This document shows positions 36,532 through 44,397 of a stretch of DNA of 64,000 nt, piece by piece. Source of the stretch: Bacteroidia bacterium (GTDB taxonomy: Bacteria > Bacteroidota > Ignavibacteria > UBA10030); assembly GCA_022180565.1 (NCBI GenBank), contig BQML01000022.1:48055-112054 (forward strand), in the 5' to 3' direction. The notes beneath the pieces are model-generated. The model was not told where the DNA came from. It searched no databases and saw only the letters and a list, made by a program, of their open reading frames with translations. The number at the start of each line of letters is the position of its first letter. The stretch's first letter is position 1. The position numbers were made by a program, and so were the translations under genes.

Positions 36532-37422
36532 TTAATGCCCATGTTCCCCCTCGCCCTGCGGAATTCCCAATCCCATGAAAAGCGCCGTCAACATGGCAAA
36601 CACGTAAGCCTGAATGAATGCGACCAGTACCTCCAGGAGATTGATGGCGACAACGAAAACGACGGGAATGGGTGCGAAGTAGATCGATTTTGCCAGAAAG
36701 ATGAACCCAAGCAATGCCAGAATAACGATGTGCCCTCCGCTCATATTCGCAAACAAACGCATGCACAGGGCGAAGGCCTTCGTGAAGATGCCCAGGATCT
36801 CAATGGGGATCATGATCGGCCAGAGCCACCAGGCGACACCTCCGGTGAAGTGAGCCAGGTAATGTGACAGACCCTGGGCACGGATCGCGGCAACCTGGAT
36901 CATGATAAACGCCACCAAGGCCAACCCCGCCGTGACCGAGATGTTGCCGGTGGCCGAAGCGCCGAACGGCACAAGGCCGAGCAAATTCATGATAAGGATG
37001 TACAGGAATGTTGTCAGAATGAACGGTGTGTACTTCAGGCCGGCCGGGCCCATCGTGGTCAGGACGATCTCGTCTCTGATGAACACGACAAAGACCTCGA
37101 CGAGGTTCGCGAAGCCCGTCGGAACGGGATTCTTGCGGATCTTGCGTGAAGCCGTGACCGCCCCGACTGTCAGAAGAACCGCGGCGAGCAAAAGAAAGAA
37201 GACATGCTTGGTAATAGAAAGGTCAATGCTGAGCCCGCCGATCTGCACGGGCGGAAACGCCGGGATGTCCCAATGGCCGCCCGGGAATTCGAGCGTGCGT
37301 GAATCGTAAAGGTGTTCGAGGAGATGATTAAAATCGAACTCCTCGCCATGCTGTGCCGCGACGGCGGAAGTATCGGCGAGGAACGTCTGCAGGCTATCCG
37401 GTGGCGTCAGCGAATCGATCAC
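36532..37422 (-). CDS. atpB: ATP synthase a subunit
   Basis: A 296-residue membrane stator subunit providing the proton half-channels. The essential arginine is Arg222 in LCMRLFANMSGGH; the helix LLGLVPFGASATGNISVTAG is also diagnostic. A soluble N-terminal extension of about 70 residues precedes the first helix, longer than in E. coli but usual for FCB bacteria. Its start overlaps the 3' end of the AtpI-like gene by 4 bp. The 109-bp gap to atpE contains repeated GAACTCTGA words. Confidence 0.95.
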   Translation of the reverse strand: MIDSLTPPDSLQTFLADTSAVAAQHGEEFDFNHLLEHLYDSRTLEFPGGHWDIPAFPPVQIGGLSIDLSITKHVFFLLLAAVLLTVGAVTASRKIRKNPVPTGFANLVEVFVVFIRDEIVLTTMGPAGLKYTPFILTTFLYILIMNLLGLVPFGASATGNISVTAGLALVAFIMIQVAAIRAQGLSHYLAHFTGGVAWWLWPIMIPIEILGIFTKAFALCMRLFANMSGGHIVILALLGFIFLAKSIYFAPIPVVFVVAINLLEVLVAFIQAYVFAMLTALFMGLGIPQGEGEHGH

Positions 37423-37859
37423 GTTGTAGGAACGGTATTCTTCAATGAGACTTTCTTCTGCAAAAAGACAATTTCCAGCGCAAGATTCACAATATAGTAC
37501 CCGAGCAGGGTGAGCATCAGCGACAGCGCATCAAACGCGTAGAGCTTGATCAGCGCCAGGACCACCAGTGCCATCAGCATCAGCCGCCCCACCATTCCGC
37601 CCAGCACGACTTTGAGGAATGTCGTGTGGGACTTGTCGAACGCATATTCCACCGAGGCAAAGCCGAGCAGAAAGTTTGACAGGCTGATGATTGCACCGGC
37701 CAACACGCTGTCAACATGGTGGTCCCCTTCAAGGTTGACAGCCACCAGGTAACCGGCAGTGGTCAACAAGGCGTACCACACAGCCACCCAGGCAAGAAAT
37801 CGACGTCCTCCGTCTGCCGTTCCCGCTTTTCCAACCGCATCATTTCTTCTCTCGTTCAT
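37419..37859 (-). CDS. AtpI-like ATP synthase accessory membrane protein
   Basis: A 146-residue protein with four predicted membrane helices (about 24-44, 52-72, 84-104 and 110-135). Its place between the AtpZ-like gene and atpB, with 4-bp and 20-bp overlaps, and its helix pattern fit ATP synthase subunit I, which helps assemble the c-ring in some bacteria. Sequence similarity of AtpI proteins is low, so the call rests mainly on context and topology. Confidence 0.7.
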   Translation of the reverse strand: MNERRNDAVGKAGTADGGRRFLAWVAVWYALLTTAGYLVAVNLEGDHHVDSVLAGAIISLSNFLLGFASVEYAFDKSHTTFLKVVLGGMVGRLMLMALVVLALIKLYAFDALSLMLTLLGYYIVNLALEIVFLQKKVSLKNTVPTT

Positions 37860-38103
37860 GTTCCTTCCGCTCGAACCGTGCGACAGTCGTGAAGAACTTC
37901 ATGAACCCCCCCACAGATCCCAGCAACAAACCTGCCAGGGACAGCCAGGGAGATGTTCCCCAGCGCTCATCCAGCCATGCTCCCAAGAGAAAGAATGCAA
38001 CGACTGCGGCCGCAAGCTGGATCCCCATCGTCAGAAAGGGTGAGTATTCCCTCACAACATCCGCCCAGGCCCTTCTGTCGCCGGGTTTCTTGGTGGCACT
38101 CAT
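37840..38103 (-). CDS. AtpZ/AtpI-family small membrane protein
   Basis: An 87-residue protein with two predicted membrane helices (about 26-44 and 53-72) and the family pattern GIQLAAAVVAFFLLGAWLDE...SPWLSLAGLLLGSVGGF (gap marks omitted residues). AtpZ proteins lie at the head of atp operons and have been proposed to assist in Mg2+/Ca2+ supply or c-ring assembly. It is the first gene of the atp set here. A weak promoter candidate (TTGCCT at 38138-38133, 16 bp, TATCGA at 38116-38111, minus strand) lies just upstream. Confidence 0.8.
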   Translation of the reverse strand: MSATKKPGDRRAWADVVREYSPFLTMGIQLAAAVVAFFLLGAWLDERWGTSPWLSLAGLLLGSVGGFMKFFTTVARFERKEHEREKK

Positions 38104-38181
38104 TCGACCTTCGATATTCTTTTCATGTTGAAAGGCAACACCGAATGGTGAACGCCGACTATCGAATGTCGAACTATCCCC

Positions 38182-38544
38182 CTAGTGTCTTTGCTCGTAC
38201 GACGAGCCGCGGTCAGCCATCGTGACGCGGCCGTCGAACAGACATCCCTCATCGATCACCAGCCGAGTGGCCCGGATGTCACCGCGAACGGTTGAGCGGC
38301 CCTCGAATACGATCTTTTCGGCGGCGTTGATCGATCCTTTAATCTTCCCTCCAACCGTCACATTTTTTGCCGAGCAGTTCCCCTCGATCTCGCCCGTCGC
38401 CCCCACAGCCAGGGATTCGCTTGCCGCAACCTCCCCGATGACCTTCCCGTCCACGCGCACACTGCCCTGACTGCGGATTTTCCCCTCAATGACGGTTCCG
38501 GGTCCGATGATGTTCAGTTCTTTGACGGGATCGTTTTTTGCCAC
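38182..38544 (-). CDS. Bactofilin
   Basis: A 120-residue cytoskeletal beta-helix protein. The DUF583 repeat is visible as IGPGTVIEGKIRSQGSVRVDG, then VIGEVAASESLAVGATGEIEG, then CSAKNVTVGGKIKGSINAAEK, each turn rich in Gly and Val/Ile. Bactofilins polymerise without nucleotides and position cell-wall enzymes. The M23 peptidase gene ends 11 bp upstream, the classic pairing. I use a GTG start at 38544, which has a GAGGAG ribosome-binding site; a longer frame to 38613 lies within the peptidase gene. Confidence 0.9.
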   Translation of the reverse strand: MAKNDPVKELNIIGPGTVIEGKIRSQGSVRVDGKVIGEVAASESLAVGATGEIEGNCSAKNVTVGGKIKGSINAAEKIVFEGRSTVRGDIRATRLVIDEGCLFDGRVTMADRGSSYEQRH

Positions 38545-38555
38545 GATGCTCCTCT

Positions 38556-39431
38556 TCAGAGATAGAGGTTCAACAGATACAACGAAGGATCGACGGGTGT
38601 CCCATCTTTCCAAATTTCAAAATGCAGATGCGGACCCGAGCTCATGCGCCCGGAGTTTCCAAGCAGGGCGATCGGCTCGCCGCGCTTCACAAACACGTTG
38701 GCTCCCTTGAGCAGGGTCTGATTGTGTTTATAAAAGGTCAAAAAACCGTCCGTATGCGAGAGGATCATCACATAGCCTTCATCGACCGTCCAACCGGCGA
38801 ACACAACGTATCCGTCCGCCGCCGCGTTCACCGGGGTTCCGAGCGTCCCCGCGATGTCAAGGCCGAAGTGCCGCTGGCCCGGCTCGAATCCGCGCGTGAT
38901 GTACCCTTCGGTCGGCAGAACGGCCGGGAACGATACCTTGCGAACCGATCCGTTCTGCGAAACGGCCTGGAGCGGATACGAAACCGCTTCTGCAATACCG
39001 GGTGAAACCGAACGTTTTGTGTCCGTTGTTCGCGACCGGTCGGTCTCCTTGCGGACGGTGCCGGTCACGACCACGCCCGAATCCGTCGCGACGGCATTCT
39101 CGCCGAGCGCATTCCGAATCTTGGCGTTGTAGGCTCTGAGCTGAACAAGCTCCTCCATCAGCGACGCCATCTTCTGATTCAGCCGAACCAGTTCCTGCGT
39201 ATAGCGAATCTCCAGGGCTGGGTTCGGGATGTTCACCCACGTACCGAGTGGCGAATAGATCAGCAATACGAAAACCAGGCCGATGATTCCACCCACGATG
39301 CCGAATCCCAGCAGAACGGTTTGCCAGAGGGCAAGCCGGAGACTTTTGGGTTTTGCGACATCGTCATTCGGGACCAGGAGAAAGGTATAGCCTTTCTTTC
39401 TGGTGGCGTGGTGCGGTGAATCGGCAGGCAT
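38556..39431 (-). CDS. Membrane-anchored M23 (LytM) peptidoglycan endopeptidase
   Basis: A 291-residue protein: short cytoplasmic N-terminus, one membrane helix (about residues 35-60), a periplasmic coiled-coil stretch (LVRLNQKMASLMEELVQLRA), then a C-terminal LytM domain. Zinc ligands are complete: His and Asp in HFGLDIAG and the HxH of GPHLHFEIW. An active endopeptidase cutting peptide cross-links is expected. Together with the adjoining bactofilin it probably controls local cell-wall shape. A promoter lies 67 bp upstream. Confidence 0.92.
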   Translation of the reverse strand: MPADSPHHATRKKGYTFLLVPNDDVAKPKSLRLALWQTVLLGFGIVGGIIGLVFVLLIYSPLGTWVNIPNPALEIRYTQELVRLNQKMASLMEELVQLRAYNAKIRNALGENAVATDSGVVVTGTVRKETDRSRTTDTKRSVSPGIAEAVSYPLQAVSQNGSVRKVSFPAVLPTEGYITRGFEPGQRHFGLDIAGTLGTPVNAAADGYVVFAGWTVDEGYVMILSHTDGFLTFYKHNQTLLKGANVFVKRGEPIALLGNSGRMSSGPHLHFEIWKDGTPVDPSLYLLNLYL

Positions 39432-39497
39432 GTGGCGTCAGCGCTCCTCCTTCACCAGCCCGTTGGAAGCGGGCAAAATCCTGAAAAACAGCCAAAA

Positions 39498-39526
39498 AAG
39501 ATAGGAAAAAGAGGCCGGAAAGTCAA
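39498..39526 (-). promoter_or_regulatory. Promoter of the M23 peptidase-bactofilin pair
   Basis: On the minus strand TTGACT (39526-39521), a 17-bp spacer and TATCTT (39503-39498) give a sigma-70-like promoter. The predicted transcript starts near 39491 and passes a GCCCG-loop-CGGGC hairpin before the ATG at 39431. This indicates that the pair is transcribed independently of the upstream glycosyltransferase gene. Confidence 0.6.
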
Positions 39527-39585
39527 AGAGATTTTCTGATAAGGACTGCTCTGGACCGCTGACCGCCGACGATGAGGTGAGAGCG

Positions 39586-40737
39586 TCAATTTCTTGGGGT
39601 TTTTCTTTCCAAGAGGTTCGGCCCATCCGCATCTTGCCCCGCAATCCTCTCGATCAGTGACATCAGATTTGTTCGAAACATCGATCGGTCAAATCGGACT
39701 GCGTGGTTGCGGATAATTGACGAATCGAAGGGCGTAGTCTCACATTTCACAATGGCGCTCGCCACATCCTCCACCGTCTGCTCACGAAACAGCACGCCCG
39801 TCACGCCATCCACCACCGTTTCGAGCGCCCCGCCTTTTGCATAGGCGATCACCGGCTTTCCGCAGGCCATGGCTTCCAGAGGAACGATACCGAAGTCTTC
39901 GACGCCGGGAAACAGAAGGGCCCGGCACGAACCGTATAAACGGGCGAGATCGGCGTCGGATTGCCAACCGAGGAACCTGATATGTTCACTCTCGCGGGAC
40001 TTCAGTTTTTTCAGGTCAGGTCCGATCCCCACGATGTTGAGCCGTCTGCCGAGATGCTCACAGGCATCGATCGCCAGGTCTATTCTTTTATAGGGAACGA
40101 GGGCGCTGACGATCAGATACGAGCCGTCGTTTTCTGTGGAGAGGGGGAAAGCGGACACGTCCACCGGGGCGTGAAGGACTTCAGCCGTGCGCCCGTAATA
40201 GCGCTGGATGCGGTCTGCAACATTGCGTGAATTCGCGATGAAGGCATGAACGCGATCGCTGGTTCGGACATCCCATGCTCTCAGGCGTGGGGCCAGAACT
40301 TTCATTGCGGTTCTGGTCAGAAGATCCGCCTTGCCGGGACCAAAGTACTCGTCGTACAATTCCCACACATACCGCATAGGGGTATGACAGTAGCAGATAT
40401 GGAATGCATCCTTCGGCGGAATGGCACCCTTGGCCACGGCATGACTGGTCGAGATGATCAGCTTGAAACCCGAAAGATCGAACGATTCGATGGCCTTCGG
40501 GAAAAGGGGGAGATAGGAACGATAGCGTGTCCTTTTGAGAGGAAGCTTCTGAATGAAGGATGTTGTGATGGGATGAGATTCGATGACCTTGGACACTGAT
40601 CCGGGATTATGAAGAAGAGTGAAGATGGGGGCACCTGGGAAGAGATCACACAGCACTTCGAGGACCTTCTCTCCGCCGCGCATACCGGTGAGCCAGTCGT
40701 GGACGAGAGCGATCCGGTTGTCTGGAGGAAGGGGCAT
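39586..40737 (-). CDS. GT4-family glycosyltransferase
   Basis: A 383-residue GT-B fold glycosyltransferase. N-terminal domain: RIALVHDWLTGMRGGEKVLE; C-terminal donor-binding domain with FLGWQSDADLARLYGSCRAL (read up to 20 residues) and the E-x7-E-type motif GVEDFGIVPLEAMACGKPVIA. It likely adds a sugar to a surface polysaccharide or glycolipid; the acceptor is unknown. I begin at ATG 40737: the in-frame extension to 40944 is translated from a repeat element with words such as EFRIADLLRISYFE and is not family sequence. Confidence 0.9.
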   Translation of the reverse strand: MPLPPDNRIALVHDWLTGMRGGEKVLEVLCDLFPGAPIFTLLHNPGSVSKVIESHPITTSFIQKLPLKRTRYRSYLPLFPKAIESFDLSGFKLIISTSHAVAKGAIPPKDAFHICYCHTPMRYVWELYDEYFGPGKADLLTRTAMKVLAPRLRAWDVRTSDRVHAFIANSRNVADRIQRYYGRTAEVLHAPVDVSAFPLSTENDGSYLIVSALVPYKRIDLAIDACEHLGRRLNIVGIGPDLKKLKSRESEHIRFLGWQSDADLARLYGSCRALLFPGVEDFGIVPLEAMACGKPVIAYAKGGALETVVDGVTGVLFREQTVEDVASAIVKCETTPFDSSIIRNHAVRFDRSMFRTNLMSLIERIAGQDADGPNLLERKTPRN

Positions 40738-40784
40738 GAGATGAACGTAGAGAGAATATGGGGAAAAAGAAAGAGGAGGCGGAA

Positions 40785-40900
40785 AAATCTGAATTTCGAA
40801 ATATGAAATCCGAAGCAAATCGGCAATCCGAAATTCTAACATTGATTTCGTGGTTCGGACTTTGAATTTATTCGGAATTTCGGTATTCGAATTTCGTCCT
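40785..40900. repeat. Second copy of the TTCGAA/AATCCGAAA-word palindromic element
   Basis: The divergent gap between the glycosyltransferase and the alpha/beta hydrolase contains GAATTTCGAAATATGAAATC and GCAATCCGAAATTC on the left, GACTTTGAATTTATTCGG and TATTCGAATTTCG on the right, forming imperfect inverted arms. The vocabulary matches the element inside the atp operon (34990-35117). Confidence 0.6.
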
Positions 40901-40908
40901 TCCTTCAA

Positions 40909-40937
40909 TTGCTTTCGATATACTCCCTCCCTATATT
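40909..40937 (+). promoter_or_regulatory. Promoter of the alpha/beta hydrolase-M28 operon
   Basis: TTGCTT (40909-40914), a 17-bp spacer and TATATT (40932-40937) form a sigma-70-like promoter with a start near 40944. It lies 22 nt before the ATG at 40966 and therefore excludes an in-frame upstream ATG at 40909. Confidence 0.6.
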
Positions 40938-40965
40938 TCCTCATTCCATCAAATTACCCCTCAGA

Positions 40966-41877
40966 ATGTCTCTCCTCCTGGCCCTCATCATCCTCGCTGT
41001 TCTCTTTCTGATCTCGGCCGCGCTGGTGATCCTCGTTGTGGGTCCGTTAATTCTGCTTCAGCCTCAGCGCCGCACCAAGGAATGGTATGTCGGAAAAACG
41101 ACGCTTCTGGAACCGCGCGACGCGGGCATTCCGCAGGAAGATGTGGTGATCGCCGCCCCTGACGGCATTCTTCTGAAAGGCTGGCTTGTTCGTCAACCCA
41201 AATCGAAGGCCAAGGGCACGATTATCTACCTCCATGGTGTGGGTGACTGCAAGACAGCCGGGGTGGCTCTGGCGCGTCTGCTTTTTAGAAGGGGATTCAA
41301 CGTTCTTCTGTACGATTCCCGGGCCCACGGGGAAAGCGGTGGGCGATTCTGCACCTACGGCTACTATGAAAAACACGACGTCGGCACCGCGATTTCGTAT
41401 TTGGCGAAGCGGAGAGACCTGCGGATGGGAAACGTCGGCCTCTTTGGTACCTCCATGGGAGCCGCGGTGGCGATCCAAGCGGCGGCCATTGACGAACGCA
41501 TCAGGGCGGTGGTAGCCGAGGCGGGATTCACGGACCTGCGAACGATCTCCGTAGATTACCAGAAGCGGATCGTGAAGCTCCCGTGGCATTTCCTCCGCAA
41601 TGTCGCCATGAGCAGATCTCAGAAGATCGCCGATTTCAAGGCGCGTGAAGTGTCTCCCGTCACCGACGTGCAGGCGCTCTCTATCCCCATTCTCTTCATC
41701 CACGGCACGGAAGACAGGTTCATCAACTATGAATACTCCAAGATTCTCTATCACCATGCAAAACAGCCCAAAGAACTCTTTCTTGTTCCAGGAGCAAACC
41801 ACACCGACATCTGGGAAATTGCCGGTAAGTCGTACGAACGACGAATTGTTTCGTTTTTTACGAAGGCTCTTCGTTAG
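40966..41877 (+). CDS. Membrane-anchored alpha/beta hydrolase
   Basis: A 303-residue hydrolase with an N-terminal membrane anchor (about residues 2-28, LLALIILAVLFLISAALVIL). The catalytic triad is visible: the nucleophile Ser in FGTSMGAA, the Asp in HGTEDRFI, and the His in PGANHTDIW. The oxyanion region is YLHGVGDC. The layout is that of the BAAT/YfhR-type S9-like peptidase or esterase group; substrate unknown. It is overlapped at its 3' end by the following M28 peptidase gene, indicating an operon. Confidence 0.87.
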   Translation: MSLLLALIILAVLFLISAALVILVVGPLILLQPQRRTKEWYVGKTTLLEPRDAGIPQEDVVIAAPDGILLKGWLVRQPKSKAKGTIIYLHGVGDCKTAGVALARLLFRRGFNVLLYDSRAHGESGGRFCTYGYYEKHDVGTAISYLAKRRDLRMGNVGLFGTSMGAAVAIQAAAIDERIRAVVAEAGFTDLRTISVDYQKRIVKLPWHFLRNVAMSRSQKIADFKAREVSPVTDVQALSIPILFIHGTEDRFINYEYSKILYHHAKQPKELFLVPGANHTDIWEIAGKSYERRIVSFFTKALR

Positions 41878-44227
41878 CCTTCTCGTGTTCTGCTCCGTCG
41901 CGTACGCTCAGTCTCCGTTCTCCCAGGACAGCGCGTATGCGTATCTGAAAATCCTTGCAGGTGCGATTGGCCCGCGTCCCATGGGTTCTCCCGCAGAACG
42001 CGCGGCGATGGAGTTCGCGGTGCAGAAGTTCCGCGACTTTGGCCTTGACGAGGCGTATATCATGCCCATCCGGGAGGCCTCGACCGCGGGCCTTCAGGGC
42101 GGCGTGAACACGAACAGCGGGATCGCCGTGGGGGTTCTGAAGGGAAAAACCGACCGCGTCATTGTCATCGGAGGGCATATTGATTCGGCGAGTCCGGAGA
42201 TCCCAGGCGCGAATGACGACGGTTCGGGAGCCGCGTGCGTGATAGAATTGGCGAGAGTGTTGAAACTACGAAACGGTGAATGGACGAGAGAGCGAATCGA
42301 CGAAACAACGAATCGACGAGACAATGAATCGACGAAGCAACGAATCGACGAAACAGCGGATCGACGAAGCAACGAATCGACGGTTGTGTTCGCGTTGTTT
42401 GGAGGCGAAGAGCAGGGGCTGGTAGGCTCGAAATATTTTGTCAAGTACTTCGACCGGATCGACAAGGTCGATCTCATGCTCCAGATCGACATGACCAACG
42501 GATCCGAGTGGCTGCTTCCGCTCACCGAAGCCGGTGATGTGAGCACGCCCGAATGGCTTGTTCGCGCGGCATATGAGGAGTTCAGTGCTCTGGGATACAC
42601 AGGACTCTCCTACCCCACACATTTCTATACGTTCATGCATCTCGTTCCCGGCGGAGGTATCGGATCGGACCATCAGCCATTCCTGGAACGCGGCATTCCG
42701 GCGATCGACTTCACATCGGACGTGACGGACCCGATCCACACGCCGCAGGATAATCTCGAGAACTTCATTGTCAGCGGTTTGAAACGTTCGGGCGACCTTG
42801 TCTACAACCTCTTTGTACGATATGACGCAGGAACACCGGAAGAGCGGGTGGGCTCATATTATCTGGTTCAGTTTGGAACTATCCTCTTGTTTTTTCCACC
42901 GGCCGTGCTGTGGATCTTTTTATTCATTGCCCTTTCCCTTTCCGTCGTCGCCCTGCTGGAGATCCGCAAACGACGCGTCCCCGAGGAACCGAAACGAAAG
43001 ATTCCGGGGCTCAAGCTGTTCCTTCTTGCCATAATCATTCAGACGTGTGTCTGGAGCTCCGAGAATCTTGTAGGTCTGATTTCGGGTCGACGATTTCCAT
43101 GGGTGGCTGATCCCGACGGCTATTTCATCCTTGGACTCCTGGCGGGACTCTTCGGCATCTGGGTCAGCATTCTTCTGAGCAGAAGGCTCAGCGTGAGCAC
43201 GATGGCGTATCGCTACGCTCTTCGCAGTTCGGTCTTTCTTCTTGTCTTTATCGTTCTTCTTTCGCTGGTGTCCGTCAAGCTCGCATTCTATCCCGCCACA
43301 GCACTTGCCTTGGTCGCGCTGTCCTTCCTCATTCGCCGACGTTTCATCCGCCTGGTTTTTTGGCTGTTTTCAGGACACCTCATGTTTCGGCTGATCTTCT
43401 CGGAGGGTTTCTATCTCTTTGCGCGAACCACGTCACAGCTTCCAGCGGAAGGCACCGCCCCCCTGTTCCTCCATATCTTTTACATTCTCTTCTTTTCCGT
43501 TTGGTCCTTCCCCTTCCTCTTGGCCTTCGCCGCCATCTGGTGGGATTCTCCCTCTGAAATGCCATGGCTCTCGGCATTCGGCAGGCCTGCCGGCGGAATC
43601 GCCTCGGGTGTTGCGGTTATTGCCTGCGCGTTCTATCTTTCGACTCGCCCTGCGTATTCGGATCTCTGGAACCAGATCATCACGGTGCGCCAGTCCATCA
43701 ACTTCGGCGCGAACAAAGGAGTGGTCACGGTGACCAGCCCGGACTACCTCGACGGGGCGGTAATATCCGTTGGCGGAAGGGATACGACGATTCAGGGGCG
43801 GATCGTCTCGGCCAGGCTTGCAGAGTTCGATCCTCGTGATTACGACTGGATCAAGACCGAACGAACCGTTGAAACGAGGAAGGACTCGAATACGACTTTT
43901 TCGATCGGCTTACGGATCTTTTCCCGGACAAGACCTTATTCCCTTACGGTAACGTATGCCGGTGAAACGGGCGGGCCGGAGAATATCGTGACCCCTCTCC
44001 TCTGGTCGCAGGGACCGAACAGTGTGACCTTCCGCTGGTATTCCTTCCCCGACACCTCCCTCTATATCCCCGTCTCCTTCAGCCTGGCCGGCAGCGACAG
44101 CGTGCGGGAGTACATTGAGGCGGTCTTTCTGGAACAACCGGTTTCAGTACACGTCGCAAAGGATCACACATCCACCGTTAAGAGAACCGTTCTGGAGCGG
44201 ACGGCGATTCTCAGTCACAGGAATTAA
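41846..44227 (+). CDS. M28-family metallopeptidase fused to a multi-helix membrane domain
   Basis: A 793-residue protein: signal/anchor (1-22), an M28 domain (about 25-335), eight or so membrane helices (about 335-610) and a soluble C-terminal domain (~180 residues). Zinc residues are present: GGHIDSASPE, GANDDGSGA, FGGEEQGLVG, LQIDMTNG, and the HTPQDNLEN His. The order peptidase-helices-soluble domain recalls eukaryotic ERMP1/Fxna. About 35-40 extra residues encoded by a short DNA repeat interrupt the catalytic domain between ELARVL and TVVFALF (residues ~141-180). The best start is TTG 41846, which overlaps the hydrolase by 32 bp; no ATG fits the signal peptide. Role inferred: envelope peptide turnover. 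Confidence 0.85.
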   Translation: MFRFLRRLFVSLLVFCSVAYAQSPFSQDSAYAYLKILAGAIGPRPMGSPAERAAMEFAVQKFRDFGLDEAYIMPIREASTAGLQGGVNTNSGIAVGVLKGKTDRVIVIGGHIDSASPEIPGANDDGSGAACVIELARVLKLRNGEWTRERIDETTNRRDNESTKQRIDETADRRSNESTVVFALFGGEEQGLVGSKYFVKYFDRIDKVDLMLQIDMTNGSEWLLPLTEAGDVSTPEWLVRAAYEEFSALGYTGLSYPTHFYTFMHLVPGGGIGSDHQPFLERGIPAIDFTSDVTDPIHTPQDNLENFIVSGLKRSGDLVYNLFVRYDAGTPEERVGSYYLVQFGTILLFFPPAVLWIFLFIALSLSVVALLEIRKRRVPEEPKRKIPGLKLFLLAIIIQTCVWSSENLVGLISGRRFPWVADPDGYFILGLLAGLFGIWVSILLSRRLSVSTMAYRYALRSSVFLLVFIVLLSLVSVKLAFYPATALALVALSFLIRRRFIRLVFWLFSGHLMFRLIFSEGFYLFARTTSQLPAEGTAPLFLHIFYILFFSVWSFPFLLAFAAIWWDSPSEMPWLSAFGRPAGGIASGVAVIACAFYLSTRPAYSDLWNQIITVRQSINFGANKGVVTVTSPDYLDGAVISVGGRDTTIQGRIVSARLAEFDPRDYDWIKTERTVETRKDSNTTFSIGLRIFSRTRPYSLTVTYAGETGGPENIVTPLLWSQGPNSVTFRWYSFPDTSLYIPVSFSLAGSDSVREYIEAVFLEQPVSVHVAKDHTSTVKRTVLERTAILSHRN
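42293..42383. repeat. In-frame 15-17-bp tandem repeat inside the M28 peptidase gene
   Basis: Six consecutive units built on CGAATCGACGA (lengths 17, 17, 15, 17, 15 and 11) are read in frame as RIDETTNRRDNESTKQRIDE and similar residues. The repeat sits between two strands of the catalytic domain and keeps the frame open. Confidence 0.88.
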
Positions 44228-44311
44228 GTCGACTGGCGGGGTTTTGTCCCTAAATTCCGTCTCTTCGTCCCATCGATTTCGCCCCTGGGAACTTTTTTCC
44301 CCTTCCGGCTC

Positions 44312-44340
44312 TTGACTATTATCCGGAAATTCGTAATAAT
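44312..44340 (+). promoter_or_regulatory. Promoter of the SusC/SusD locus
   Basis: TTGACT (44312-44317) and TAATAAT (44334-44340), 16-17 bp apart depending on the -10 register, form a good promoter. The transcript would start near 44347, carry the small ORF at 44398 and reach susC at 44593, a leader of about 245 nt. Confidence 0.6.
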
Positions 44341-44397
44341 CCGCTCGTTGCGCCTCAGCGAATTGAACCAGGGGAGTTCGAAAGCGAGGTATCAGTC

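Noticed and set aside
40738..40944. N-terminal extension of the glycosyltransferase
   Set aside because: The extra residues come from a palindromic repeat (EFRIADLLRISYFE-like) and the family begins at 40737 with RIALVHDWL.
44228..44300. Terminator for the M28 operon
   Set aside because: The GGCGGGG and TCCC words do not form a stable stem followed by a T-run.
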